Shown one piece after another: positions 24,663 through 33,134 of a stretch of DNA of 64,000 bases. The position numbers and the translations under genes were made by a program. Under the pieces are notes generated by a model that did no database searches, was not told the DNA's origin, and worked only from the letters and a program-made list of their open reading frames with translations. How positions within the stretch are numbered: the stretch's first letter is position 1; each line of letters begins with the position of its first letter. The DNA is from Patescibacteria group bacterium (GTDB taxonomy: Bacteria > Patescibacteria > Paceibacteria > UBA6257 > 2-01-FULL-56-20), in contig JAGXBC010000004.1 in NCBI GenBank assembly GCA_018971305.1, forward strand, positions 1 to 64,000, in the 5' to 3' direction.

Positions 24663-24692
24663 TTGGTTACGCTGCTCGTACGAGGCCTGACT

Positions 24693-24905
24693 TTATTTTC
24701 CTATGTCTATAATTTTTTTCCTGCCTGTCGCGCCGGAAACAATACTCACCGCCGACCGCGAAACGCCAAAATGGCGGGCCAGCTTGCGAGCAATTTCGTC
24801 GTTCGCTTTCCCCTTCTCCGGCCGCGCCAAAACACCAACGGTTATTTGATTGCCGTTTACTTCCACAAAATCCTTGTGGAACTTTACGCTGACTTCGTAG
24901 CGCAT
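24693..24905 (-). CDS. DUF167 family protein
   Basis: A 70-residue YggU/DUF167 protein: beta-strand K-F-H-K-D-F-V-E-V, then V-G-V-L-A-R-P-E-K-G-K-A-N-D-E-I-A-R-K-L-A and G-V-S-R-S-A-V-S-I-V-S-G-A-T-G-R-K-K, all conserved family features. Function unknown in any organism. The ATG shares one base with the TGA of msrB (an alternative GTG is one codon upstream), so it is the last gene of the ccdA-dipZ-msrA-msrB operon and is translationally coupled. Confidence 0.85.
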   Translation of the reverse strand: MRYEVSVKFHKDFVEVNGNQITVGVLARPEKGKANDEIARKLARHFGVSRSAVSIVSGATGRKKIIDIGK

Positions 24906-25282
24906 CACTTATCTTTTTTCTCCAGCTCCAGACAAACCGAATTGATGCAATATCTTTTTCCGCCTTTTTCTTTGGGGCCGTCGTCAAAAACATGGCCCAA
25001 ATGAGCTCCGCAATTTTTACAGACGACTTCCGTGCGGCTCATACCATAGGTTTTATCTTCTTTAAGCTCAACATTCTTCAGGTTTGCCGGCTCGGTGAAA
25101 CTCGGCCAGCCGGTACCGGAGTCAAATTTAGTGTCCGAAGAAAAAAGCTCCGTGCCGCAGATGGCGCATTTATACATTCCTTTAGAATGCTCATTCCAAT
25201 ATTTTCCCGTGAACGCCGGCTCTGTTCCGCCTTCTCGCGCTACATGGCGCAACTCGGACGAAAGTTCTTCGTCTTTTTTCAT
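24905..25282 (-). CDS. msrB: Peptide methionine-R-sulfoxide reductase
   Basis: A 125-residue enzyme that reduces the R-epimer of methionine sulfoxide in proteins. Zinc cysteines C39, C42, C88 and C91 form two CxxC pairs; the catalytic residue is C112 in G-K-R-Y-C-I-N-S. The substrate-binding stretch S-G-T-G-W-P-S-F is intact. No signal peptide, so it acts in the cytoplasm. It overlaps msrA by an ATGA junction. The thioredoxin system that recharges it is not obvious nearby apart from the membrane CcdA/DipZ-like pair, which faces outward. Confidence 0.95.
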   Translation of the reverse strand: MKKDEELSSELRHVAREGGTEPAFTGKYWNEHSKGMYKCAICGTELFSSDTKFDSGTGWPSFTEPANLKNVELKEDKTYGMSRTEVVCKNCGAHLGHVFDDGPKEKGGKRYCINSVCLELEKKDK

Positions 25283-25821
25283 TTTTCAGAATTTTTTAAA
25301 AGCTCGTGGAACTTTTCTTTAAGTTTATCCATTTTGGGATTAATGACAATCTGGCAGTATGGCGCCGAGGTATTGTTCTTATAGTATTGTCTGTGATAAT
25401 CTTCGGCATCATAAAAGTCACCAAGCGGTACAATTTCCGTGACTACTTTTGGGCCGGATTTATTAAGTTCTTTGATAAATGCTTCCGCCGATTTTTTCTG
25501 TTCATCTGTCGCATAGAAAATCGCCGAGCGATACTGGGTACCCGTATCCGCTCCCTGGCGGTTTAAAGTCGTGGGGTCATGCGTGGCAAAAAAAACCGTC
25601 AGCAAGTCGCTATAGGAAATCTTTTCCGGGTTGTATTCTATTTTAATCGCCTCAGCATGACCTGTTCTGCCGGTGCAGACTTGTTCGTAGGTTGGATTTT
25701 TTGTGGTGCCGCCAGTATATCCGGGCATAACGGAAACAACGCCCTTCAGTTCTTCAAAAACCGCTTCTGTGCACCAAAAACAGCCTCCCGCGAAAACAGC
25801 TCTTTGAATTTCGTTTTCCAT
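25279..25821 (-). CDS. msrA: Peptide methionine-S-sulfoxide reductase
   Basis: A 180-residue MsrA. The active site G-G-C-F-W-C lies at residues 12-17 with catalytic C14; the family stretches M-P-G-Y-T-G-G, G-H-A-E-A-I-K-I and H-D-P-T-T-L-N-R-Q-G-A-D-T-G-T-Q-Y-R-S follow. I start it at the ATG at 25821, directly before the conserved domain and seven bases after the previous gene; the longer frame upstream lies inside that gene. Works with MsrB on the two sulfoxide epimers. Confidence 0.95.
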   Translation of the reverse strand: MENEIQRAVFAGGCFWCTEAVFEELKGVVSVMPGYTGGTTKNPTYEQVCTGRTGHAEAIKIEYNPEKISYSDLLTVFFATHDPTTLNRQGADTGTQYRSAIFYATDEQKKSAEAFIKELNKSGPKVVTEIVPLGDFYDAEDYHRQYYKNNTSAPYCQIVINPKMDKLKEKFHELLKNSEK

Positions 25822-25828
25822 AAAATTA

Positions 25829-27049
25829 TTAGCCGAAGGTAAAAGTATAGGCATCCAAACCAGGAGAATCAATAATAATTTCCAGCGTATGCTCGCTTGA
25901 ACCATCGGAACACACGCCATTGGGAGAACAATTGCCGCGATTATCTATTATATTGTATAACCTACTCTCCTGGATCGTAACTTTTCCGTTGTGAACATCG
26001 CTTCCCGCCGCGGCGGCAGAAACCGGTTGGCCGTCTTGAAAAATTTCTATCGTTGCACCTTTCGGAGCGTCGGCGACAAAATATACCCTGGCTGCGTTGT
26101 ACTTATATATGATTTTGGTTCCAACTGCATTGTTAGTCGCATACTCATTCTGGAAATTCCAGCTGCCGGTAAGATACAAACTATTAAGACTTATATTTTG
26201 CGGCACCTGCAGATTCTGGCTGCCCGCAGTTCCCTGAACCCCGTTCGCGAGATACTGATTTCGGGCCGCGCCAAAATAAGTTTCGGGACTTAAAAATCCA
26301 CCGGAGATATTGCTCTGCGGCACGGAAACAGTTGATGTCAGCATCTCTCCTTGCGCAACGCCAAGAACCCTGCTCCGTTCAGCAAGTAATTTCTGTATCT
26401 CGGTCTCTGTTTCGCCGTAATTCCCTTCTCCTATCTGGTCGTGCACGATATAACCGGCAAGATCAATAAGATATTCGTGCGGCCAATATTGGTTGGAGTA
26501 AGCAGTCCAAGTTCCGTAGTCGCTGTCTAAAACAACCGGGTATTTAATTCCAAATTTCTCCGTCGCCGCTTTCACGTTGTCGTACCTTTTTTCAAAATCA
26601 AATTCCGGAGTATGAATTCCGACTATTTCCAATCCCTCGTCGCGATACCTTTGATACCAAGAATTAAGGTACGGAAGCGTGCGGATGCAGTTGATACAGC
26701 TATATGTCCAAAAGTCCAAAAGAATAATTTTTTTGCCGATGAGGTTTTTTAGCAGGAACGAAGAACTGGCGTTTATAAAATCTGTCGGATTAGAGATCTC
26801 TATTGCCGGCTGATATCCAGCTTTTTTATCTGCGGCGGCAATGTCAGAGATGTTCAGGCTGGGTTTTACCGCTGAATTTTTGCCGGAAGAGGCCAACACG
26901 TCAATAGAAGATGTAGCCGCATCTATGTTTAGCGCCTGAGAAGGATTGCTGTTATCGGTGGCACCAGGACGAGCCTTCGTACTTTCAATGTACCAAATGG
27001 AAACGATGATTAAGACCACAACGATTATTAACGCTAAATTCTTTTTCAT
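25829..27049 (-). CDS. DipZ-type anchored thioredoxin-like protein
   Basis: A 406-residue protein with one N-terminal helix (about 5-20), a Ser/Ala-rich linker, a redoxin domain (85-225) with the active site W-T-Y-S-C-I-N-C-I-R (C118, C121), and a beta jelly-roll C-terminal domain (about 235-406). The same redoxin and jelly-roll order forms the exported half of mycobacterial DipZ, where it is fused to a CcdA domain; here CcdA is a separate gene two bases upstream. It should receive electrons from CcdA and reduce extracytoplasmic disulphides or sulfoxides. Confidence 0.88.
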   Translation of the reverse strand: MKKNLALIIVVVLIIVSIWYIESTKARPGATDNSNPSQALNIDAATSSIDVLASSGKNSAVKPSLNISDIAAADKKAGYQPAIEISNPTDFINASSSFLLKNLIGKKIILLDFWTYSCINCIRTLPYLNSWYQRYRDEGLEIVGIHTPEFDFEKRYDNVKAATEKFGIKYPVVLDSDYGTWTAYSNQYWPHEYLIDLAGYIVHDQIGEGNYGETETEIQKLLAERSRVLGVAQGEMLTSTVSVPQSNISGGFLSPETYFGAARNQYLANGVQGTAGSQNLQVPQNISLNSLYLTGSWNFQNEYATNNAVGTKIIYKYNAARVYFVADAPKGATIEIFQDGQPVSAAAAGSDVHNGKVTIQESRLYNIIDNRGNCSPNGVCSDGSSEHTLEIIIDSPGLDAYTFTFG

Positions 27050-27051
27050 TT

Positions 27052-27771
27052 TTATAAATTATGATTTAAAAGAAAATTATTTACGAAATCAAAATTAGCA
27101 ACCAGCTGAAGGCTTTGCGTAAACACGAGCACGCCGAGGACAACGAGAACCGCTCCGAACACTTTTGTTACGTATTCAAGTTTATCGGCATAACGATTAA
27201 TAAAGGATGATGCCCGGGCGGCAAGAGCTCCGACAACAAGAAACGGAATCCCTAATCCTATCGCGTAAGACAGCAAAAGATAGAAGGCCTCTCCCGGAGC
27301 TGAGGCCGCCAATCCTAAAATCCCACCAAGAATAGGACCGACGCACGGCGTCCAGCCGGCGGCGAAAGCGAAACCGAACGCGAGCGAAGTAAGATAACGC
27401 GAACGAAAACCGAAACCAACGCGCATTTTATGGTCAAACTCCAAAAAAGAGATTTTGAAAAATCCCATTAAATATAGTCCGAAGAAAATAATTAGCGCCC
27501 CGCCGATGCGCGCCAGCCAATCCTGCACCGCGTAAGCGGCATGGGAGAGAACGCTATTCAGAAGTACGCCAAGAATGGCGAAGACAACCGAGAACCCGAT
27601 TACAAAAAATAAACTGTTCAAAAAAATAGCGGAGCGAGACGACTTAGAAGCGCCCGATGAAGATTCGCCGGCAAGATAGGCCAAAAATCCTGGGATGATA
27701 GGCAAAACACACGGCGACAAAAAAGAAACTATTCCTGCCACAAATGCGACGACTATGGGAATATTGAGCAT
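27052..27771 (-). CDS. ccdA: CcdA/DsbD-type transmembrane electron transporter
   Basis: A 239-residue protein with six membrane helices. The two redox cysteines are in F-L-S-P-C-V-L-P (C21) and A-G-W-T-P-C-V-G-P, the pseudo-symmetric pair of CcdA. It passes reducing power from cytoplasmic thioredoxin to exported thioredoxin-like partners. First gene of the operon ccdA, DipZ-like, msrA, msrB, DUF167, all with near-zero spacing. No cytochrome c maturation genes are in the window, so oxidative repair or disulphide control outside the membrane is the more likely role. Confidence 0.93.
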   Translation of the reverse strand: MLNIPIVVAFVAGIVSFLSPCVLPIIPGFLAYLAGESSSGASKSSRSAIFLNSLFFVIGFSVVFAILGVLLNSVLSHAAYAVQDWLARIGGALIIFFGLYLMGFFKISFLEFDHKMRVGFGFRSRYLTSLAFGFAFAAGWTPCVGPILGGILGLAASAPGEAFYLLLSYAIGLGIPFLVVGALAARASSFINRYADKLEYVTKVFGAVLVVLGVLVFTQSLQLVANFDFVNNFLLNHNL

Positions 27772-27853
27772 TTGATTATTATAAAGAATAATCCGGTATT
27801 GGGAAAATCATGAGAATACTAGATAAATGTGATGTTACCGAAAACTAGAATAT

Positions 27854-28450
27854 TTATCGGCGGTATTTTGCCGTAATCCTATTATGAATCCTTACTAAAA
27901 CGAAAATTACTATGCTAACCGCTATCACGCCCGCGAAAATACTTAAATATCCGGAAAAATTATTCCAATAATTGCCTGCGGTATAGCCGATAAATAAAGC
28001 CGCGGCAGGCTCAATTAAATTTCCCAGTAAATCATAAACGATAAACGTTCTGAATGGCACGCGCACAAGTCCCGATAAGAGCGAAGCTATGGGACTCAAA
28101 GAACCGGCAAAACGCGTTATAAACACAGTGACTGCAGCATCAACAACCAACTCTTCTTTAAGCCTAAGAAAAAAACGGCTCTCCCCCATGCCCAACCAAT
28201 GAATAATATCTTCGCCGTATTTCCTCGTGATGCTATAATCGAACAAATCTCCAAGAGTATTGGCGATGACAGCAACCGTTAAGGATAACCAGATGTTAAA
28301 ATGCCCCTGGAAAGAAAGTGCGCCTATGGCTAAAAGCATTGCGTTTCCAGGCAACGGGAGAATCACTGCAGCGAAAAAAACAAATGCGAAAAGCGCCGCA
28401 TATCTATAGATAAGGATATAAGAAATGAATGAGCCGAGTAGCGTCTCCAT
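27854..28450 (-). CDS. DedA/VTT family membrane protein
   Basis: A 198-residue polytopic protein with the VTT (SNARE-associated Golgi) domain: a re-entrant region with P-L-P-G-N-A-M-L-L, the F-I-T-R-F-A-G-S-L-S-P conserved motif and a C-terminal helix. DedA proteins scramble or flip lipids such as undecaprenyl phosphate and phosphatidylethanolamine. The conserved Arg in T-R-F is present. It lies just upstream of the ccdA operon with an 80-base gap. Confidence 0.85.
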   Translation of the reverse strand: METLLGSFISYILIYRYAALFAFVFFAAVILPLPGNAMLLAIGALSFQGHFNIWLSLTVAVIANTLGDLFDYSITRKYGEDIIHWLGMGESRFFLRLKEELVVDAAVTVFITRFAGSLSPIASLLSGLVRVPFRTFIVYDLLGNLIEPAAALFIGYTAGNYWNNFSGYLSIFAGVIAVSIVIFVLVRIHNRITAKYRR

Positions 28451-28519
28451 CGCGGTTGATTATTTTATCTTTGCAACTATAATATCCGGCATTAGCTCAG
28501 CCGCAGAATAATGGCACAC

Positions 28520-28942
28520 TCAAGCAATCGGACTATTTTTAATAAGGGTAAGGGCAATAGCAGAAAAAATGAAAATTAAAATATAAAAAATAAGTCCGTA
28601 AGCACAGGTTGAAAGCCCGAGAGTCCCTGTAACGCGCGACTGCATAATCTCTTGGACGGTAAAACTGCCGGAAAAAATTATTCCCAAAAAAGATACGGCG
28701 AGATCTGTCTTGATCGCTTTCCTAACAGATATCTTTCCGAAAAATACCAGCGAGGTGACCATGAACATCAGGACATACATTCCGAAACCGTACCAGCAGG
28801 AAGGATATCCCAAAAAATACGGGCAGGATTCGTTGAAGGCGCAAGTACCGCTGAAGATTTTTACCCCGCTCAGATAACCGGAGAAAATGAGTCCGGCAGA
28901 GATGAGGACAAGAATTTTTTTTGTCAGGTTTTTTGTGTTCAT
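28520..28942 (-). CDS. Four-helix membrane protein with conserved-looking cysteines
   Basis: A 140-residue protein with four predicted helices arranged as two similar halves. The first loop reads T-C-A-F-N-E-S-C-P-Y-F-L-G-Y-P-S-C-W-Y-G-F-G-M-Y, the second half T-C-A-Y-G-L-I-F-Y. Cysteines close to the outer membrane face and the C-x-Y-G repetition recall VKOR-like thiol oxidoreductases, but the C-x-x-C motif of VKOR is not evident, so this is only a suggestion. Thiol-redox genes a short distance downstream fit the idea. Confidence 0.55.
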   Translation of the reverse strand: MNTKNLTKKILVLISAGLIFSGYLSGVKIFSGTCAFNESCPYFLGYPSCWYGFGMYVLMFMVTSLVFFGKISVRKAIKTDLAVSFLGIIFSGSFTVQEIMQSRVTGTLGLSTCAYGLIFYILIFIFSAIALTLIKNSPIA

Positions 28943-28971
28943 ATCTCAAAATTATATAACTGCTTTAAAAA

Positions 28972-30408
28972 TTATTGCGTTTTAATAATATTTATATAAC
29001 TTCTCGTTTTAGGACCAAAGTAACCTGCCGGCGGATCAATACCAACGCTCCCCTGGTATTCGGAGAGAGCTTTCTGAGTCAATAATCCGAAGTAACCGGT
29101 GTTTCCGGCTACACCCAGATTGCGTGCCGCTGAACCTATATCCTGACCCACAAGAAATTTCTGCAATTCCGCCACGTCAGCTCCAGACGAACCAAGTGTC
29201 AGATTTCGGGAAAATCCAGACACAGAAGGGCTCGGCTGAACTACTGCCGAACCCGAATCTGTGCTACTGGTGGCATTTACGCTTGTCGCCGCCGCAGAAG
29301 AAAGTTGTTTCTCCTGAACTTGTGCCATTAACTGCTGCAGAAGTGCCGTAAGGCTTTGTATTTGTTCCTGCAGTGAGGCCGAATCGGCCTGAGGAGAAGA
29401 TGACGACGAAGAAGTTGTTGATATGGACGTTGTCGTTGACAAATCAGTAGCAGAGGTTTGCGCCGAAGAAGTCGCGCCAGACATGGGCACAACAGAATTA
29501 GTAAAAGCAGCTGGTCCGTTTCCGGAAACATTTATCGCGCTGACACTAAATAAATAAGACACGCCATTCGTCAAACCGTCGATAATCGCCGAAAGAGTGC
29601 TGCTGCCCACCGTAAGAGAACTGGAGGCGCTTGATGTAACAATGTATCCTGTAAGGCTTCCTATATTTACATAGGCCGGCGACCAACTCACCGTGACCTG
29701 GCCATCACCGGCAATCGCTTTCACGCTTTGAGGAGCGGATGGCAGAGGCGGTATTATTGTAAAAACATGCTGCGACGGATTTCCTGTGCCGGCGGAATTA
29801 ATAGCATAAACACGGTAGTCATAAGTTACTCCCGGAATAAGATTGGTGTCGGTGTAGGCAGTATCGGCGGAATTGGTATTAGACACGATCGTTCCGCCAT
29901 TGCGCTCCACCCTGTATCCGGTAACGGAATCCGTGCTTAAGGCGGCACTCCAGGATAATTCTATTTTTGAGATGGATATAGGAATTGCAGAGAGGTTCTG
30001 CGGAATATTTGGAAGATATGCAATAGCAGGGGCTGGATAAGTAGCGGCATATGCTTGATTTGCAGAAACGGGACCGGTACCATCAGAGTTAATCGCTGAT
30101 ATTCTGTAACTATAAGTTGTACCGGGGGCGAGATTGGTATCCTGATAACTCACAACCGAACCCGTATCCGCGACTATAGTAGTGAAACCGCCCCCAACAG
30201 GAGACTCTCTTTCAATTTTGTATCCGGTTACTGCTGGATCAGCGATAACGCCAGGCCAAGACAGATCAATTTCCGAAGAATTTATAACATTCAAAGTGAT
30301 AACGCCAGGAGCATATGTAGGCGTAGCCGCATAGGCGCTCAATAACGGAAAGGCGATAAAAAACGCCGGTAAAAAAACAAATAATAAAATTTTGTCGTCT
30401 AATTTCAT
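28972..30408 (-). CDS. Surface protein with three FN3 domains and peptidoglycan-binding domain
   Basis: A 478-residue secreted protein: signal peptide (to about A28), three fibronectin type III domains (about 30-125, 130-222, 225-312; each with W-P/W-S and a Y-x-Y/F-R/S-V-x-A-x-N core), a Ser/Thr-rich spacer, a short coiled coil (L-Q-E-Q-I-Q-S-L-T-A-L-L-Q-Q-L) and a C-terminal peptidoglycan-binding_1 domain (about 400-470) with Y-F-G-L-L-T-Q-K-A-L-S-E-Y-Q. The architecture parallels the 1017-residue adhesin, so both are probably wall-bound surface proteins. Confidence 0.85.
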   Translation of the reverse strand: MKLDDKILLFVFLPAFFIAFPLLSAYAATPTYAPGVITLNVINSSEIDLSWPGVIADPAVTGYKIERESPVGGGFTTIVADTGSVVSYQDTNLAPGTTYSYRISAINSDGTGPVSANQAYAATYPAPAIAYLPNIPQNLSAIPISISKIELSWSAALSTDSVTGYRVERNGGTIVSNTNSADTAYTDTNLIPGVTYDYRVYAINSAGTGNPSQHVFTIIPPLPSAPQSVKAIAGDGQVTVSWSPAYVNIGSLTGYIVTSSASSSLTVGSSTLSAIIDGLTNGVSYLFSVSAINVSGNGPAAFTNSVVPMSGATSSAQTSATDLSTTTSISTTSSSSSSPQADSASLQEQIQSLTALLQQLMAQVQEKQLSSAAATSVNATSSTDSGSAVVQPSPSVSGFSRNLTLGSSGADVAELQKFLVGQDIGSAARNLGVAGNTGYFGLLTQKALSEYQGSVGIDPPAGYFGPKTRSYINIIKTQ

Positions 30409-30461
30409 CTTTTTTATATTCTATAATTCTAACATAATGTTTGAAGATATTTTTTCTATCT

Positions 30462-30487
30462 AAAAATCCCGCCTAAGCGGGATTTTT
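30462..30487 (-). terminator. Intrinsic terminator after the sedolisin gene
   Basis: Eleven-base-pair stem AAAAATCCCGC/GCGGGATTTTT with a four-base loop and T run on the minus strand. Confidence 0.85.
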
Positions 30488-30507
30488 AGATACCATATTT
30501 TTTTATC

Positions 30508-31689
30508 TTAGAAATTTACCGTAAGCGGGCTGCCTAAACCAGTTACATAATCATAAGCATTCTGCGCAGTACAATATAATCCGCAACTTCCATTGGAACC
30601 TACGGTAATATCCCTGAAATCTGCGGAGTAACTAGCCGGCACGGAAGCGTCAGCGTATAATCGGGAATTTGTCGCCGTGGCACCAAGAGCACGAATTGCA
30701 GCCCACTGAGGAGCACCGGCAGACGTGCCACCGACAACAAACCATCCCTTTATTCCGTTATAGCCAAAACTGTCGTAAACGGACACGCCGGAATTGGGGT
30801 CGGCATCATAAGACACATCCGGCACTGCACGGAAATTATTGGCGTTCGGAACTCCGTAAGCAGACTGATAATTCGGTTCATGTTCGTAAGCGCTCAATCC
30901 TCCACCGCTTCCGTTCCAAGCAGTTTCAGAAACTAAATTTCCGTTGATATCCAGGTTCAAAGTTGTGCCACCTACGCTTGTTACATTAGAAGAAACCGCC
31001 GGCCACTGAACGCCGCTGCCCGAATCTCCAGAAGAGGCGAAAAATGCAGCGCCAGAATTTGACGTGAAATGGGAATCGTAAGATGATTCTCCGGAAAATT
31101 CATTGCTACCCCAACTCATAGAAACAGCCACCACGTCAGATCTATTTCTCGCATAATCCACGGCAGCTAAAAGATCGTTGCCACTTGAGGATTTTGCTTC
31201 CACTAAAAGTATTTTCGCTCCCGGAGCGATGGCGTGTGCCCATTGCGTGTCTAATGCAGATTCCAAAAGCCAACCGCTGTTTGTCCGAAGCTTTGGCGCC
31301 ATCACATGCTTTTCAAAACATCCATTAGCGGTAGTACAAGCCGTAAGGCCAAACTGGGCGCTAAAAGTATTCAAGTCGCTTTCCGCGTTCGGGTTATCGT
31401 AAGCATCAACTATCGCAATAGTTCCCGAACCGCTTCCAGAGTAATAAAGCTGATAAAATGATTTTATTTGACTCGGAGATAAGCCCTTAGGCGAAGTATT
31501 AATAGAACCACCTCCTCCGCTGCCGCCATGGCCGTTGGAACCATCTCCTCCTTTTAGATGAATAGGCGGATGCGCCTCAAAACCGTCCAGCGGTTGACGC
31601 GCCGAGGCAAATCCCGCGAAACCGAAATATGCTACTACGGAAACTGCAAGCACAAACACATACACACTCGCTATAATTTTATTTTTCAT
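30508..31689 (-). CDS. Secreted sedolisin-family (S53) serine peptidase
   Basis: A 393-residue protein with a signal peptide (to about A30), a Gly-rich spacer and a subtilisin-like fold of the sedolisin type. Candidate catalytic residues are E143 and D147 (L-L-E-S-A-L-D-T-Q-W-A-H), oxyanion D222 (A-S-S-G-D-S-G-S-G) and nucleophile S323 (G-G-T-S-A-G-A-P). Sedolisins usually carry a large N-terminal inhibitory propeptide of about 180 residues; here fewer than 70 residues lie between signal peptide and enzyme domain, so the Pro-kumamolisin domain is absent. Expected outside the cell. Stands alone with its own terminator. Confidence 0.85.
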   Translation of the reverse strand: MKNKIIASVYVFVLAVSVVAYFGFAGFASARQPLDGFEAHPPIHLKGGDGSNGHGGSGGGGSINTSPKGLSPSQIKSFYQLYYSGSGSGTIAIVDAYDNPNAESDLNTFSAQFGLTACTTANGCFEKHVMAPKLRTNSGWLLESALDTQWAHAIAPGAKILLVEAKSSSGNDLLAAVDYARNRSDVVAVSMSWGSNEFSGESSYDSHFTSNSGAAFFASSGDSGSGVQWPAVSSNVTSVGGTTLNLDINGNLVSETAWNGSGGGLSAYEHEPNYQSAYGVPNANNFRAVPDVSYDADPNSGVSVYDSFGYNGIKGWFVVGGTSAGAPQWAAIRALGATATNSRLYADASVPASYSADFRDITVGSNGSCGLYCTAQNAYDYVTGLGSPLTVNF

Positions 31690-31776
31690 TTTGTAATGAT
31701 ATTTTATATATATTTAGATAATAGTATAGCATTTTTATTCTGGCAAATCCAAATAAGAAAGATGGCCCCTAAAATA

Positions 31777-31812
31777 AAATTCCCCCGCAGCCGAACGTCT
31801 GGGGGGGGATTT
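31777..31812 (-). terminator. Terminator at the end of the VWFA gene
   Basis: C-rich and G-rich arms (AAATTCCCCC and GGGGGGATTT) with a 14-base loop, followed by T-rich sequence on the minus strand; it overlaps the last codons of the VWFA gene. Confidence 0.6.
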
Positions 31813-32887
31813 AATTTGTTGGAGCATAGTAACCGCTCCTGAATTTAGGTGTTATGGCTTGTTGATTCAGGGTCTTGGGTAAATCTTTTAGCTTAACCTT
31901 GAGGCGCCGCCATTTGCCGTCTCTAACCAAATTTGACGGCCTATAGCTTATCACATACTGATTGCGGATATCAAAAGAGATATTATCCGCAACATCCATC
32001 AATTCCTTCTCGTTTAAATTATCATTAGAATCACCTTCCACGGAAAACATCCGTCCGCCTGAAATATCAGAAAATTCTGAGAGCAGATCTGGTCCGTTCG
32101 CCTCTTCCATACTCCTGTTGCGCAGGCCAGGTGGCTCTAAAATGCCAATACAATAAACTTGTACATCGGCTTCCTGCAGAAACCTTTTCACATCTTTTTT
32201 TGTATACCTACTATGATTATCGCCGCCATCCGATATCACAATCAAATCCTTGTGATTTAATGTGGCTCCGGTTTTCAACGTCTCTAATCCAAGATATATT
32301 GCGTCCAGAAGAGCTGTTTTACCTTCTGCCTTCTGTATTGATAGCAGAGAATCTTCCAGCCGCTGGGTATTAGACACCGGACCAACAACGACATCTGGTT
32401 TTTCATTGAACACGATTAGTGTATATTCGTCCTGAGGATTGGATTCCTTTACGATTTTACGAATTGCCTCAATAGAAAGCGGCAGCTTATATCCCAACGA
32501 ACCGCTATAATCAAGAACTATGCAGATTGAGGCCGGATCTTCATCAGTAAAAAATCCTAAAATCTTTTGTTTGACACCATCATCAAAGACCTCGAAATTA
32601 TCCGGCCTTAATCCGGTTACTAATCCGTTTTTATCGTTGACCACAGAAACCCTGAGCTGGACCTCGTCTACCGTTACCTGCATCGGTGGGGCGTGGATGA
32701 TTTTCTGGGCCACCTTAAAAGTAGTGGTTGCTGCTTTATTGATAGGAGTTATAGCTTTCTCCAGTAATGATTTATCTTTCTTGTCGGAATTTTCCGCCTT
32801 GGTTTCCTGTGCAAAAAGAGAAACCGAGAAGAAAACATACCACAATACAAATAAAGACAGCAACTCTTTCGGCGCTTTCTTTTTCAT
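31811..32887 (-). CDS. VWFA domain protein of the acidobacterial type
   Basis: A 358-residue secreted protein with a signal peptide (to about A26-Q). Residues 70-112 form the beta module V-R-V-S-V-V-N-D-K-N-G-x-x-V-x-G-L-x-x-x-N-F-x-V-F-D-D-G that precedes the VWA domain in the acidobacterial VWFA-related family. The MIDAS motif is D-Y-S-G-S at 126-130, with later V-I-S-D-G-G-D-N-H-S. The C-terminus ends in the family's beta segment R-R-L-K-V-K-L-K...R-S-G-Y-Y. It has AAAGGAGG before the ATG and a long structured leader, unlike most housekeeping genes here. Probably obtained by transfer. Role: metal-dependent protein-binding outside the cell. Confidence 0.85.
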   Translation of the reverse strand: MKKKAPKELLSLFVLWYVFFSVSLFAQETKAENSDKKDKSLLEKAITPINKAATTTFKVAQKIIHAPPMQVTVDEVQLRVSVVNDKNGLVTGLRPDNFEVFDDGVKQKILGFFTDEDPASICIVLDYSGSLGYKLPLSIEAIRKIVKESNPQDEYTLIVFNEKPDVVVGPVSNTQRLEDSLLSIQKAEGKTALLDAIYLGLETLKTGATLNHKDLIVISDGGDNHSRYTKKDVKRFLQEADVQVYCIGILEPPGLRNRSMEEANGPDLLSEFSDISGGRMFSVEGDSNDNLNEKELMDVADNISFDIRNQYVISYRPSNLVRDGKWRRLKVKLKDLPKTLNQQAITPKFRSGYYAPTN

Positions 32888-32918
32888 GTCGGTTCCTCCT
32901 TTGCTATTTGATTTTCAA

Positions 32919-33044
32919 AAAAGGGCTATTCCTAATGAAGTTTAGGAAAACCATTCCTTCGCGCCTCTCACACGGACCTGTCGCCCATAAGATTGGCGCC
33001 GCTTTTAGGAATAGAGTCGAAACTCCGTTAGGAATTGCCCTTTT
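32919..33044 (-). promoter_or_regulatory. Structured leader of the VWFA gene with alternative stems
   Basis: The transcript contains AAAAGGGCAATTCCTAA (33044-33028), which pairs over 16 of 17 bases with TTAGGAATAGCCCTTTT (32935-32919). Two further TTCCTAA copies (around 33004-33010 and 32942-32948) can compete for the same partner. The last arm runs into a T tract, so one fold may be terminator-like. A promoter with TTGACT lies near 33103. Regulatory role is inferred only from the pairing pattern. Confidence 0.4.
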
Positions 33045-33134
33045 CTTTCTTTCTGCGGCTTATCTATTCTAAGAGTAACATTAACACACCTGTCCGAAAA
33101 AAGTCAATCTTGTCCTCCCGGCAATTTTGATGAT

